Shown: positions 16,254-25,629, counted from the first letter of the stretch. The stretch is DNA of 64,000 bases from Ignavibacteria bacterium (GCA_013298775.1 JAAFIV010000023.1:18635-82634), one strand, 5' to 3'. Made by a program: numbers and translations. Notes: generated by a model from the letters alone, not told the origin.

Positions 16254-18212
16254 TTATTCCTGTAAAAAATACGTCGTCATTTTCCCGCGTCCTTTGATGT
16301 TGATTTCCCCGCGATGAAGAAACGTAAAGCCAAGATGTTGCTCCGTTTCCCCATTGCAAAGATGTGTTTTTACTGCTTCCGAAACATGCACTTTTCCGCT
16401 CTCCCCGTGAGATTCCATACGGCTTGCGATGTTTACCGTATCGCCCCACAGGTCGTAGGCGAATTTCTTTTTGCCAATCACACCCGCCACCACTGCGCCT
16501 GTGTGGATGCCGCAGCGCACATTTAAGCCGTCCAGCTTCAATTCCTGCGCAATGCTTTTTACTTCCGCTATCGCACGCAGAGCCATTCGCGCAACGCGCT
16601 CAGAATGGTCTTGAGAGCGCATCGGCAAGCCACCGACAACCATATAGGCATCGCCAATAGTTTTAATTTTTTCCAAGCGCAATTCTTCGGCAATGGCATC
16701 GAATCGAGAAAACATTTCATCTAGCACAGCGACGAGTTCTTCAGGTTCGGTGCGGCTTGCAAGGTTGGTAAAGCCAGAGACATCAATAAATAGTACGCTG
16801 ACGGAATCAAACCGCTCGGCAATCGTGGTTTCGCCTTTTTCTAAACGCTCGGCAATAGAGGCAGGTAAAATGTTCAGAAGCAAGGTTTGAACGCGGTTGC
16901 GGGCAGCTTGTAAGTCTTCGTTGTTTTCCATAAGTGCGTAATTCGCCATCGTAATTTCATCTTTTTGGTCTTCCAAAATATGCTGCTGGCGCACCACTTC
17001 TTGATTTCGCTCGTATAAACGTGTATTCAAGCGGCGTGTGTACAATATCCCCACAAGCAGGAGCAATGTAAAAACCACGCCCACAATCATCAGCGCAATG
17101 AGTTGATTCCGTACACGCGCTTCGGCTTCGCGCTCTTTACGGAGCATTTCAATTTTTTGCTGTTGCTGCTGAAGTTCGTATTTCACGCTCATACGCTCCA
17201 CTTCACGGCGACCACTTTCGCTGAAAAGCGAGTCCCGAAGAGCGATATAGCGTTCTTGATACACAGTTGCTTGTTCGTATTGCTTTAGCGCAATGTAAAT
17301 GCCCGTCAGTGTTTTATAGCCTTCGGCGAAGCGGATTTTCACGCTTGTTTTCTGCGCCCGCTCCAAACCTTGCTTTGTCGATACCAGTGCTTCTTGATAT
17401 TTCCCCACCGAAGCGAGCAAACTTCCAATATCTATCAGCGTTGCAGAACTTTCGTCGTTGTCCTTTGCTTGTTCGGAAAAGTGCAGTGCTTGTTTGTAGG
17501 AGTTTAATGCCGCTTCAAAATTCCCTTTCGCTCTGTACACCGCACCAATCCTCCGCAGCGAACCCGCCGCACGGTAGCCGTCATTGGTGGCTTCGCAAAT
17601 CTGCAATGCACGCTGGTACGCTGCAAGCGAGGAATCAAGCCGTTTTTCGCTTTGGTAAATTTCACCCAAACGGATATTGGCGAAATACTGCCCCTGAATA
17701 TGATTGATACTTTGAAACATCACATAGCCGCGATATACGTAGGCGAGAGCTTGCGTGAGGTTCTTTTCGTAGCGATACACCTCACCAATGTTCGTCATGG
17801 AAAATGCGAGTTCCACCGTGAGACCATGCCGCTCGGCAATCTCACGTGCTTCGGTAAAACACGCCATTGCTTTGGGATAATCACCAATATTGCGATGGAC
17901 AATCCCAGTAAAATTGCGGTTCTCCGCCATTGCTTGAAAAAAATTCAACTCTTTGGCAAGCCTATAGCCTTCATTCGCATACTCAAAGGAGCGAAGTTCG
18001 TCTTTATTGCGATATTCCCAGCACAAAGCGTTCAGAACCCGCACCCGTGTTGTATCGGAGGCAGTTCGGAGGGCATTGTGCAGACTATCAATTTTATTGG
18101 CAACAGCGAAATGTTGTGCGAAAAGAAAGGAAAGAGACAGCACAGCAAACCCGCACAAAACCTTGCGCAGGAGTGTTTTTATTCCAAGCAGTATTTCCCT
18201 TTGAAGAAGCAT
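16254..18212 (-). CDS. TPR-membrane class III adenylate/guanylate cyclase
   Basis: A 652-aa protein: signal or first membrane segment (about 15-35), at least six TPR units (about 55-330), a short coiled coil, one transmembrane helix (371-392), a second coiled segment (400-440) and a class III cyclase domain from about 465. Metal-binding aspartates are D477 (VLFIDVSGF) and D521 (KTIGDAYM); GDTVNIASRMES supplies the transition-state Asn and Arg. The TPR region should lie in the periplasm, with the cyclase in the cytoplasm. It is paralogous to the next gene, with a MITE between the two. Confidence 0.92.
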   Translation of the reverse strand: MLLQREILLGIKTLLRKVLCGFAVLSLSFLFAQHFAVANKIDSLHNALRTASDTTRVRVLNALCWEYRNKDELRSFEYANEGYRLAKELNFFQAMAENRNFTGIVHRNIGDYPKAMACFTEAREIAERHGLTVELAFSMTNIGEVYRYEKNLTQALAYVYRGYVMFQSINHIQGQYFANIRLGEIYQSEKRLDSSLAAYQRALQICEATNDGYRAAGSLRRIGAVYRAKGNFEAALNSYKQALHFSEQAKDNDESSATLIDIGSLLASVGKYQEALVSTKQGLERAQKTSVKIRFAEGYKTLTGIYIALKQYEQATVYQERYIALRDSLFSESGRREVERMSVKYELQQQQQKIEMLRKEREAEARVRNQLIALMIVGVVFTLLLLVGILYTRRLNTRLYERNQEVVRQQHILEDQKDEITMANYALMENNEDLQAARNRVQTLLLNILPASIAERLEKGETTIAERFDSVSVLFIDVSGFTNLASRTEPEELVAVLDEMFSRFDAIAEELRLEKIKTIGDAYMVVGGLPMRSQDHSERVARMALRAIAEVKSIAQELKLDGLNVRCGIHTGAVVAGVIGKKKFAYDLWGDTVNIASRMESHGESGKVHVSEAVKTHLCNGETEQHLGFTFLHRGEINIKGRGKMTTYFLQE

Positions 18213-18229
18213 TGTAGGAGAGAAAATTA

Positions 18230-18373
18230 GTAACGAGTGAGGTATTCTCCCGTCGGGCGGCTGTTATCACAAGTACAGTAGCCGTCTGGCGGGTACGGCG
18301 CAAGAAGTAAACCCGCCGGACGGCAGCATTCCTGCACTCTTCAGCCGCCCGACGGGAAGACCTAAGCAGTTAC
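18230..18373. mobile_element. MITE family 2 copy (144 bp, IS66-like ends)
   Basis: Ends GTAACGAGTGAGGTA and GACCTAAGCAGTTAC are degraded forms of the 15-bp family terminus. Flanks GAAAATTA (18222-18229) and GAACATTA (18374-18381) match at 7 of 8, an 8-bp target duplication that overlaps the stop codon of the upstream cyclase. The interior is a long hairpin with CCCGTCGGGCGGCTG arms. Confidence 0.85.
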
Positions 18374-18378
18374 GAACA

Positions 18379-20262
18379 TTATTCGTCATCAACCAAGAAC
18401 CATGTTTTCATCATGCCTTTGCCCTTTATCTGCATTGGCTCGCGCTGCTCGAATGTCAGCCGATACTGACGTGCTTCGTCCGAAAATTGTTGCATAAGAA
18501 TGCCATACACCGCATCGGAAATATGAACGCGACCAGCCTCACCATGAGATTCCATGCGGCTTGCCGTATTGACGGTATCGCCCCAGAGGTCGTAGGAAAA
18601 TTTCTTTTTGCCAATCACACCCGCCACCACTGCGCCCGTGTGAACACCGATGCGAATTTGCAACTGCGCATTAGTTGCATCGCTCAAACGCCGCACAGAA
18701 TCTCGCATTTCAAGTGCCATGCGACAAATTGCCCACGCATGGTCGGCGCGTGGCGTGGGAATGCCGCCAACAATCATGTAGCAATCGCCAATCGTCTTGA
18801 TTTTTTCTAAGCCGTACTTTTCTGCTAACGCATCGAAATCACTAAAAATTACATCCAACATTTCGACCAATTCTTGCGGCGTGGTGCGGGCGGAAAGCTG
18901 CGTAAAACCTACGATGTCGGCAAAAAGAACCGTAACATTATCGAAGCTATCGGCAATGGTCTTTTCGCCCTGCTTGAGGCGCGTTGCTATTGCTTTTGGC
19001 AGGACGTTTAGCAGCAAACGCTCGGATTCATCGTGCATCTGGACAATGGTCATATTACGCTCTTCCAAAACCGCATTCGCAATTTCAATACTTGATGCTT
19101 GCTCGTCCAGAATCTCCATTTGGCGATGGATTTCGGCGTTTGCTGCCGCGAGTTCTTTGTTTTTCAATCGTTCAATTTCCGCATCGCGCTCAGATTTTTC
19201 CGTTGCCGCGCTTGTTTGCAAGGTGCGAAGCCGTGTTGCGGTCTCATTACTCAGCACTTCTTCTTTGATGGCATGAAATTTTTTGAAATGCTCGAAGGCT
19301 TTTTCCACCTGCCCTGCACGCTCGAAGGATTCTGAAAGTGCGTGATGAATTTCATAAATTTTTGGCTTTACACCAATTTCTTCTGCGTACTCTAATGCCG
19401 TAAGCAAGTGTGTATGCGCCTTTGCGAACTCTCGCTGCGTAGCATAAACAATACCGAGATGAAGTAAACTCGTAATTTCGCTTGCACGATTTTTCACCGC
19501 ACGGCGCAGAGACAGGCTTTCTTCATGGCATTTTTCTGCTTCAGCAATATTCCCGAGTTTGAAATACACAAGTCCCATATCGTTCAGAGAACGCGCCTCA
19601 CCAAGCGCATTGCCCGACGAGCGGTGCATTTCCAGTGCTTTGCGGCTATATTCCAAGGATTCTTCATTATTGCCCATGGCTTCTAAGGCAAGCGCGAGAC
19701 CATTCATCACGCGGGCTTGCCCAATGATACTGCCAATATGCTCAAAGGCGCGTAACGACTTGTCAAAATACACAACCGACTGGTCAATATCGCCCATACT
19801 TTGGTGAATTCCGCCCATGATATTCCAGCCCCAGCCCGAAAACTCATCTTGCTCATGCTCAAGAACCTTGATTCCTGCAAAAGCGTGTGTGAGGGCGAGG
19901 TCGAAACTGCCTGTGGACCAGTGCAATGCTGCCATTGCCATACGTGTACGAGCCGCAGAAACACTATCGCCGACCTTTTCGGCAAGATACATCCCTTTTA
20001 CTTGGTAGGTGAGCGCAGTATCGTAGTCGGAAAGCATGTAGTAGCCAAATCCTAAGCTCAAATATGCCCCAATCATGCCACTTTCAAAGTTGAGTTTTTC
20101 CGCGAAAGCTAAGGATTCATGCGCGATACGAATTGCTTCAGGTGTATTAACAAAACGGTATAAAAATGCAATACGATTCAAAAGGTCAATGCGCTGGTGT
20201 TCGTCATGCGTGATGTCAAGCTGCTTGCGAAGCTCGTGTACGTCTTGTTCTACGTGGCTCAT
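18379..20262 (-). CDS. Cytoplasmic TPR-class III cyclase
   Basis: A 627-aa paralogue of the neighbouring cyclase, but with no signal peptide and no membrane helix. It consists of about eight TPR units (residues 20-340), a coiled-coil linker rich in Glu/Lys/Ala, and a cyclase domain with VTVLFADIVGF, KIKTIGDCYMIVGG and GDTVNTASRMES, so all metal and catalytic positions look intact. Purine specificity cannot be set from the residues alone. Its start overlaps by 4 bp the stop of a possible 61-codon ORF upstream. Confidence 0.92.
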   Translation of the reverse strand: MSHVEQDVHELRKQLDITHDEHQRIDLLNRIAFLYRFVNTPEAIRIAHESLAFAEKLNFESGMIGAYLSLGFGYYMLSDYDTALTYQVKGMYLAEKVGDSVSAARTRMAMAALHWSTGSFDLALTHAFAGIKVLEHEQDEFSGWGWNIMGGIHQSMGDIDQSVVYFDKSLRAFEHIGSIIGQARVMNGLALALEAMGNNEESLEYSRKALEMHRSSGNALGEARSLNDMGLVYFKLGNIAEAEKCHEESLSLRRAVKNRASEITSLLHLGIVYATQREFAKAHTHLLTALEYAEEIGVKPKIYEIHHALSESFERAGQVEKAFEHFKKFHAIKEEVLSNETATRLRTLQTSAATEKSERDAEIERLKNKELAAANAEIHRQMEILDEQASSIEIANAVLEERNMTIVQMHDESERLLLNVLPKAIATRLKQGEKTIADSFDNVTVLFADIVGFTQLSARTTPQELVEMLDVIFSDFDALAEKYGLEKIKTIGDCYMIVGGIPTPRADHAWAICRMALEMRDSVRRLSDATNAQLQIRIGVHTGAVVAGVIGKKKFSYDLWGDTVNTASRMESHGEAGRVHISDAVYGILMQQFSDEARQYRLTFEQREPMQIKGKGMMKTWFLVDDE

Positions 20263-20444
20263 ACGACAGATTTGGTAGGAAAATGCTTTGGTAAAATTGC
20301 TACCAGAGAGGCAAGTAAATTAGCCAAAGTCTGCAGCAAATCAAACAAAGAAATGGGAACGCGCAGAAAATGGAACGCATTCCCCCAGAAACGCAAAAAG
20401 CCCGTTGCAATGCGTCGCAACGAGCTTGTAAGCAATTGTGCCAT
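20259..20444 (-). CDS. Possible small hydrophobic protein coupled to the cyclase
   Basis: A 61-codon ORF (N terminus MAQLLTSSLRRIATGF) with amphipathic and hydrophobic segments such as LFDLLQTLANLLASLVAILP. Its TGA overlaps the cyclase ATG as ATGA, the arrangement of translationally coupled genes. Its start codon falls within the degenerate left end of a MITE (20442-20593); the frame also runs on upstream through the element. I do not recognise a family. It may be a chance ORF. Confidence 0.3.
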   Translation of the reverse strand: MAQLLTSSLRRIATGFLRFWGNAFHFLRVPISLFDLLQTLANLLASLVAILPKHFPTKSVV

Positions 20445-20593
20445 GTACACGACCAAACCTTTCTGAGAAGCTGGTAAAATCAGGCTTCGGTGGCTTGAGA
20501 CTTCTTGTCTGTATTCATCGCCTGAATCCCTCACCAATACTTGCAGACAAGAATGTCTGTGCCACGATGAAGAAAGTTTTGTCCTGTACAGAG
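20442..20593 (+). mobile_element. MITE family 1 copy (about 152 bp, degraded ends)
   Basis: Shares the full-length consensus TGTACACGAC...CTGAGAAGCT...TAAAATCAGG and the closing GTTTTGTCCTGTACAGAG with the copies at 265 and 30813. Flanks CAATTGTGC and GAATTCTGC match at 7 of 9, a weak 9-bp duplication. Confidence 0.75.
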
Positions 20594-20637
20594 GAATTCT
20601 GCACTTCATTCCTCACACTTCAGATTTTATCTTTTCC

Positions 20638-21117
20638 TCAAGCAGTTTCCTCCCGCAAGAGCTTCAGCAACGCCCGCGCAAAAGCGGGAGCTTGTGGACC
20701 GAGAAGGTCAAAAAATGTGTCATCAGCAGATTCTACGCGCTTTACAGCTTTCTTGACCAAGAGTTTTCCTTCTTTGGTAAGCTCTACTTTTTTTGCACGT
20801 GTATCGGTTTCATGCTCCAAACGCCTCACCAATGCTTTCTCTTCCAACGACCGAACGAGTGTGGACATCATCATTTTATCAATTTTAGCATGATTGGCAA
20901 TATCTGTTTGTGTGGCAGACGCACCAGAGCGCGTCAGCCACGCCGTTGCAGCAAGCACGACAAACTGCCCATGCGTGAGGTGAAGGTCGCTGAGAGCCGC
21001 ATTGATACGGCGTTGCCAGAGCATCGAAACTTGCCACATCAAAAAGCCCGTGCTTTCTTCAGGCTCTTTGAAGCTAAAGCCGTCGGAGTTTGATGTTTGC
21101 TTGCGTTGAGAGGGCAT
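20638..21117 (-). CDS. MarR family transcriptional regulator
   Basis: A 159-aa winged-helix regulator from the ATG at 21117. The DNA-binding region reads LTRSGASATQTDIANHAKIDKMMMSTLVRSLEEKALVRR, with a typical MarR wing ETDTRAKKVELTKEG. A GTG start at 21156 overlapping the DinB-like stop (GTGA) would add a hydrophobic 13-residue tail and is less likely. It forms a two-gene unit with the DinB-like protein and probably controls it. The effector is unknown. Confidence 0.9.
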   Translation of the reverse strand: MPSQRKQTSNSDGFSFKEPEESTGFLMWQVSMLWQRRINAALSDLHLTHGQFVVLAATAWLTRSGASATQTDIANHAKIDKMMMSTLVRSLEEKALVRRLEHETDTRAKKVELTKEGKLLVKKAVKRVESADDTFFDLLGPQAPAFARALLKLLREETA

Positions 21118-21152
21118 ACTTTTGAGAAAAAAAATAAAAAAACGTTCTAAAA

Positions 21153-21701
21153 TCACGCAATCCCATTCGCCGTCAAGTACGCATCAATACGTGCTTTCTG
21201 GTGCTGATGATGCTTAAAGTGCATTGCCAAAATATGATACCAATCCTTCGCGCCCAAAAAGCCAAAACGCGGATGGGGCGTTTTTCCCGTACCCTTCCCT
21301 GCCTTCGCAGCCTCATCAATACTTGCGGCGAGGCGTTCCATCATCGCCTCAACTTCCGTAAACATTGCCTCAATTTGCGCATGGCTTTCTGGCTGCGGAG
21401 GCGTATATTGCGGCGACGGTGGCACTTTTATTGGGTCGGGCGGCATTTCGCCTTTGGCAAGCATTTCGAGAGCAAAAGGATTGGTTTCGCCTGCGCTGTT
21501 TTCCTCCGATTGCAAGCACACTTCTACTTGCTTCCCATGAAAACGCAACGCTGAACCCAAAATATGCAAATACACCTGCCCGATTGACCACGAATCAGCA
21601 TCTGGCTGGGCAATGAGTTGAGCATTAGAATAGCCCGTCAGTGCTTGCTTCCAAGCGGAAGAGGTTGTGCGAAATTGTCCGGAAATTTCTTGTGTTGTCA
21701 T
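21153..21701 (-). CDS. DinB-superfamily protein
   Basis: A 182-aa four-helix protein. Metal-ligand histidines of the DinB/YfiT fold are plausibly in the helix with YLHILGSALRFHG and in the C-terminal WYHILAMHFKHHQHQKARI. The family includes thiol-dependent transferases and detoxification proteins, so pairing with MarR suggests a stress or xenobiotic response. No specific substrate can be named. Confidence 0.82.
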   Translation of the reverse strand: MTTQEISGQFRTTSSAWKQALTGYSNAQLIAQPDADSWSIGQVYLHILGSALRFHGKQVEVCLQSEENSAGETNPFALEMLAKGEMPPDPIKVPPSPQYTPPQPESHAQIEAMFTEVEAMMERLAASIDEAAKAGKGTGKTPHPRFGFLGAKDWYHILAMHFKHHQHQKARIDAYLTANGIA

Positions 21702-21914
21702 AACGTACCGTCAGAATAGTAGTGATGTAGATAGTAATCTATTTTATAGTAAATATCAATATAGTAAATATAACTACTATCTGCAAAATATTTTCTCCAT
21801 TGAATTCAAATTTCGATAAAAACATCAAAAAAACTTTTAATTCATGCTGCTTCTGCCGAGGTACGGTACCACCTTTGCTGTGGCAGCACATTCATATTTT
21901 TTATTTTTTTAACC

Positions 21915-22529
21915 ATGAAGACTTTTCAAAATACTCTTCAACGCCGCATGATTACGTGCGCGGCAATGATTCTTTGCTACTTCGCTTCTTCCGAACATCA
22001 TCTCTTGTTTGCGCAGCAACAAACCTTTCCCAAAAACTGGACAGGCGGCGGGAAAGGCTATGAAATCTCGCTGGATGCACAAAATAAGCGCACAGGAAAA
22101 GCGGGTGTCAGTATTAAATTTACGGGAAAAGAAGTTGAGCAAAACGCCTTCGGTACTATCACGCAGGGCATTGCTGCCGATATGTATCACGGTAAGCGTG
22201 TTCGCCTGACGGGCTACATCAAAACCGCCGATGCCGATAAAGCCTCGCTCTGGATGCGTGTTGATGGAAAAGATGAAAAAGCCAGAAGTCTTGCTTTCGA
22301 TAATATGCAAAACGGACGCGAAGTAAAAGGTACGCAAGAATGGCGTAAATGCGAGGTTGTGCTGGATGTCAGCGATGAAGCAAAAGCGGTGTATTTCGGT
22401 AGCTTGCTCTCTGGCAAAGGTCAGATGTGGGTGGATGATTTGCAGCTTGAATTCGTTGGAAAAGATGTGCCAGTTACAGATATGGTTATGCTGCCCAAAG
22501 AGCCGAAAAATCTTGGGTTTGAGGAGTAA
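21915..22529 (+). CDS. Secreted galactose-binding-like beta-sandwich protein
   Basis: A 204-aa exported protein with a signal peptide ending near LLFAQQQ. The mature part, with GVSIKFTGKEVEQNAFGTITQ, RVRLTGYIKTADADKASLWMRV and QMWVDDLQLEFVG, looks like a single carbohydrate-binding-like jelly-roll of the kind fused to S41 peptidases or regulators in Bacteroidota. Here it stands alone, and the C terminus LGFEE is where a following catalytic domain usually begins. It may be a stand-alone binding module or a relic of a longer protein. Confidence 0.65.
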   Translation: MKTFQNTLQRRMITCAAMILCYFASSEHHLLFAQQQTFPKNWTGGGKGYEISLDAQNKRTGKAGVSIKFTGKEVEQNAFGTITQGIAADMYHGKRVRLTGYIKTADADKASLWMRVDGKDEKARSLAFDNMQNGREVKGTQEWRKCEVVLDVSDEAKAVYFGSLLSGKGQMWVDDLQLEFVGKDVPVTDMVMLPKEPKNLGFEE

Positions 22530-22578
22530 CACTCAGAGGATTCTTCAGATTTTCATTTTGCCCCAACAACGATATTTT

Positions 22579-22745
22579 GTAACTGGTCAGGTATTCCCCC
22601 CGTCGGGCGGCTGTTATCACAGATACAGTAGCCGTCCGGCGGGTGTACACGGGACGCTTTTATTGAGTACGCGCCCAAGAACCCGCCGGACGGCTACTGC
22701 GCTTGTGATAACAGCCGCCCGACGAGATAGTACCTGACCAGTTAC
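22579..22745. mobile_element. MITE family 2 copy (167 bp, perfect ends)
   Basis: Perfect 15-bp inverted ends GTAACTGGTCAGGTA and TACCTGACCAGTTAC, flanked by an exact 8-bp duplication GATATTTT (22571-22578 and 22746-22753). The interior carries the CGTCGGGCGGCTGTTATCAC inverted repeat and no ORF. GTAA ends and 8-bp duplications are the hallmark of IS66-family transposition. Confidence 0.93.
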
Positions 22746-22803
22746 GATATTTTTTATTGGCTACTCCATATTTTTCCCGTAACTTACAACGATTAAAAAC
22801 ACG

Positions 22804-22842
22804 AAAGGCGTTGCTCTACATTGAGGTAACGCCTTTTTTTGT
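22804..22842 (+). terminator. Intrinsic terminator or leader hairpin before the WG-repeat gene
   Basis: AAAGGCGTT and AACGCCTTT pair across a loop and are followed by a T-run. It could end the transcript of the upstream beta-sandwich gene, in which case a MITE has landed between gene and terminator. Confidence 0.7.
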
Positions 22843-22877
22843 TCAATTTTTTCAACTTTTTTATGGAGTTTTTTGTA

Positions 22878-24599
22878 ATGAACACATTCCTGAATGCTGC
22901 TCGTTGTGGGGTGGCGAAAAGACTGGGCTTGCTGGCACTTGCTGTTGGTGTAGTCTGTGGTACGCCAGATTCTGCCTTTGCGCAAGGCAAAGTCTTCGAG
23001 AAGGGCGGAAAATGGGGGCTGATGAATGCCGCCGACAACACCCTTCTCGCCGAACCGAAGTACGATGAAATGGGCGGTCTGGACAACGGATGGCTTAAAA
23101 TCAAGCTCGGTGGCAAGTATGGTTTGATGAATCCTGTGGGGAAAGAAATTATTACCCCAAAATTTGGGTCGCTTGACCTAAAGAAACTGCAAAATGACAA
23201 CTTTTTGGTGATTGGTGATGGCAAAAGTGGCGTGGTTTCTACCGCCGACGGCAAAGAGATTATCCCTGCCAAATACGATGCGATTGACCTCTACGCAAAT
23301 GGAAAATATGAAATCAAATTGGCTGGAAAGTCAGGAATTACCGATGGTGCGGGCAAAGAACTCATTGCGCCAAAGTACGACGAAATCCAAATGGGTCAAG
23401 ACGGACGCGCGTTTGTGAAACTTGCAGGAAAGACGGGCATTCTGGATGATAAAGGCAAGGAAATTATCGCACCAAAATACGAAACCGTTGAAATGCAAAA
23501 AAGCGGTCGTGCGAAAGTAACCGAAGGCGGGAAAATCGGCTATTTGAACGAAGCGGGCAAAGAAATTATTCCGCCAAAATTCGATGCCGTAAAGTTTTTC
23601 ACCAATGGTCGCGCGGAGGTGAAACTCGGCACCAAAACTGGCTATTTCACCACCGACGGCAAGCAAATTGTTCCAGCAGAATTCGACGAAGTGAAGTTTG
23701 TGGCAAACGACCGCGTTGAAGTGAAAAATGGCGGTAAAGTTGGTTTTTACGACGTGCAAGGAAATCTGCTTATCCCCTGCAAGTACGATGGAATCTTGTT
23801 CGCGCTAGATGGTCGTGCGCAAGTGAAGTCGGGCGGGAAGTTTGGTGCGGTCTGTCCGAATGGTGCGGGCAAGGAATACAAAGAATATCTTGCGCCAAAA
23901 TACGACGATGTAAAAATGATGAAAATGCTTGCAATGGCAGTATTGGCGGGCAAAGCAAGCTATTTCACCACCGAAGGTACGGAATATACCGCGTTCGATG
24001 AACCTGCACAAGGCGCACCAATGCTCTATCGCGTGAAACGTGGCGGAAAAACTGGCTTCTTGGACGCAAATGCAAAAGAGCTTGTGCCATGCCAATACGA
24101 TTCCTTGCAAGCCTTTTCCGAAAACGTTGCACTTGCTCAGAATGCTGGAAAATGGGGCTTCGTGGGCGCAGATGGCAAAGAAAAAACTGCTCCCAAATAT
24201 GATGCTGGAGAGGCGATAAAAGGCGGCGTTGCACGTGTGCAAGCGGGCGGAAAATGGGGCTTGGTCGGCAAAGACGGTGTGGAAATTCTTGCGCCGAAAT
24301 ACGATTCTGTAAAAACCTTTGCAGAGAACGTCCTTCCCGCCAAACTCGGCACCACGTGGGGCTTTGTGGCACTTGACGGCAAAGAACTCGTTGCCCCGAA
24401 ATATGATGCCGCAGACCTCATGAGCGAAGGTTTGGCGCGGGTTTCATTGGCAGGAAAAGTTGGCTTTGTGGATGCGACGGGCAAAGAAGCGATTGCGCCG
24501 CAATTCGACGAAGCAGAAGCATTCAAAAATGGCGTTTCCAACGTGAAACTTTCTGGAAAAGCGATGATTATTGACAAAACTGGAAAGGAGAAAAAATAA
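22878..24599 (+). CDS. Secreted WG-repeat protein
   Basis: A 573-aa exported protein built almost wholly of about twelve WG (KWG) beta repeats of roughly 45 residues: each has a [K/G]-x-G-[F/L/Y] turn followed by GKEIIAPKYDEI-type strands. The start at 22878 (MNTFLNAARC) gives a normal signal peptide ending at DSAFAQ; an ATG at 22863 is an alternative. WG proteins are thought to act as structural or binding scaffolds. Its TAA overlaps the ATG of the next gene (TAATG), so the two proteins are translationally coupled and probably work together. Confidence 0.9.
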   Translation: MNTFLNAARCGVAKRLGLLALAVGVVCGTPDSAFAQGKVFEKGGKWGLMNAADNTLLAEPKYDEMGGLDNGWLKIKLGGKYGLMNPVGKEIITPKFGSLDLKKLQNDNFLVIGDGKSGVVSTADGKEIIPAKYDAIDLYANGKYEIKLAGKSGITDGAGKELIAPKYDEIQMGQDGRAFVKLAGKTGILDDKGKEIIAPKYETVEMQKSGRAKVTEGGKIGYLNEAGKEIIPPKFDAVKFFTNGRAEVKLGTKTGYFTTDGKQIVPAEFDEVKFVANDRVEVKNGGKVGFYDVQGNLLIPCKYDGILFALDGRAQVKSGGKFGAVCPNGAGKEYKEYLAPKYDDVKMMKMLAMAVLAGKASYFTTEGTEYTAFDEPAQGAPMLYRVKRGGKTGFLDANAKELVPCQYDSLQAFSENVALAQNAGKWGFVGADGKEKTAPKYDAGEAIKGGVARVQAGGKWGLVGKDGVEILAPKYDSVKTFAENVLPAKLGTTWGFVALDGKELVAPKYDAADLMSEGLARVSLAGKVGFVDATGKEAIAPQFDEAEAFKNGVSNVKLSGKAMIIDKTGKEKK

Positions 24600-25627
24600 T
24601 GAACTTCCAATATAAAAACTCTTTCAGCCCCCTTGAATCACGTCTTCGTGGCGGGGGCAGCGAATGCAATGAGCGGGGGATTTTCGGCAATGCGCACACT
24701 CAAATCCCCCGTTCCCCCTTTATCAAGGGGGCGAATGAGTTGTTTTCACGGGCATTTTTGATTGCACTTGTCCTCATCGCAAGCCTCACCATTGCTCAAG
24801 CGCAGCCACCACAGACACGTGCAATCTTGGACAAAGAACGTGCGAAAATGCAAGCGCAGAAAATTGACAGCGTTGTGGTCTGGGAATATGCTCTCAAGGG
24901 CAATAAACCTGAGAAAACAGGCAGAATGGATATGCTGATTCGCTACGATAAAAATGGCAATAAAACGCTGGAAGGTCGCTACAACAAAGCGGAAATTGAT
25001 ACGAAGCAGGAATTTGTGTACAACGACAAAAATTATCTTGCTGAACAAACTTCCTTCATGCAGTATAACACGCCCGGCTTTACGTGGAAATATCAGTACG
25101 ACGACAAAGGTCGCCCCACCGAAGCCGTGTATTCAAGCGAGATGAGCAAATCTAGCCAGCGTCAGACCTTCCACTACCGCGAAGGTTTATTTACCGCAAA
25201 TGACGGTGTACTTTTAGAGGTAAAATTTTACATTACCAAAGATAAAGTCGGCTACCGCGACGTGTATTCCTACGACGATAAGGGCGTTTGCACGAAATCT
25301 ATGCGTTTTCGCATTGATGACAGCATCGAAAAGAAAGAAGAATACAAGTACGATGCGAATGGCAAACTGAGCGAAATTGCGGTCTTTGGCGGTATGGAGT
25401 TCGATGAAAAAACAGCAAAACTGGTGAGCAAAAAAGTCTTTACCTACGACGACAAAGGCAATCTCACAAGCGAAGCAGAGACCAATGCAAAAAATCAACT
25501 CACCTCCAAGCTCGTCCACACCTACGATGCAGACGGGCGCGTAACGGAAACAAATGTTTCTTCTGGCAAAAAACCACCTGTGAAGCCTGTAACGGTGCGG
25601 AAGTATGTGTATGCGCTGTTTCCGTAA
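24599..25627 (+). CDS. Secreted YD/RHS-like repeat protein with repeat-derived leader
   Basis: A 342-aa exported protein. The hydrophobic signal FLIALVLIASLTIAQAQ begins only at residue 50 because a palindromic repeat is read in frame before it. The mature part has repeated YDDKGRPTEAVY, YDDKGVCTKSM, YDANGKLSEIAV and YDDKGNLTSEAE units, resembling YD repeats of RHS-type proteins but without a core domain or toxin tip. The overlap TAATG with the upstream WG gene fixes the start at 24599. A cell-surface structural role is a guess from the repeats. Confidence 0.78.
   Translation: MNFQYKNSFSPLESRLRGGGSECNERGIFGNAHTQIPRSPFIKGANELFSRAFLIALVLIASLTIAQAQPPQTRAILDKERAKMQAQKIDSVVVWEYALKGNKPEKTGRMDMLIRYDKNGNKTLEGRYNKAEIDTKQEFVYNDKNYLAEQTSFMQYNTPGFTWKYQYDDKGRPTEAVYSSEMSKSSQRQTFHYREGLFTANDGVLLEVKFYITKDKVGYRDVYSYDDKGVCTKSMRFRIDDSIEKKEEYKYDANGKLSEIAVFGGMEFDEKTAKLVSKKVFTYDDKGNLTSEAETNAKNQLTSKLVHTYDADGRVTETNVSSGKKPPVKPVTVRKYVYALFP
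24629..24732. repeat. CCCCCTTGA/TCAAGGGGG palindromic repeat in a signal-peptide leader
   Basis: Inverted arms around CCCCCTTGAATC and ATCAAGGGGGC enclose a second hairpin with GTGGCGGGGGC. It adds about 35 codons in frame at the start of the YD-like protein. Confidence 0.7.
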
Positions 25628-25629
25628 TT

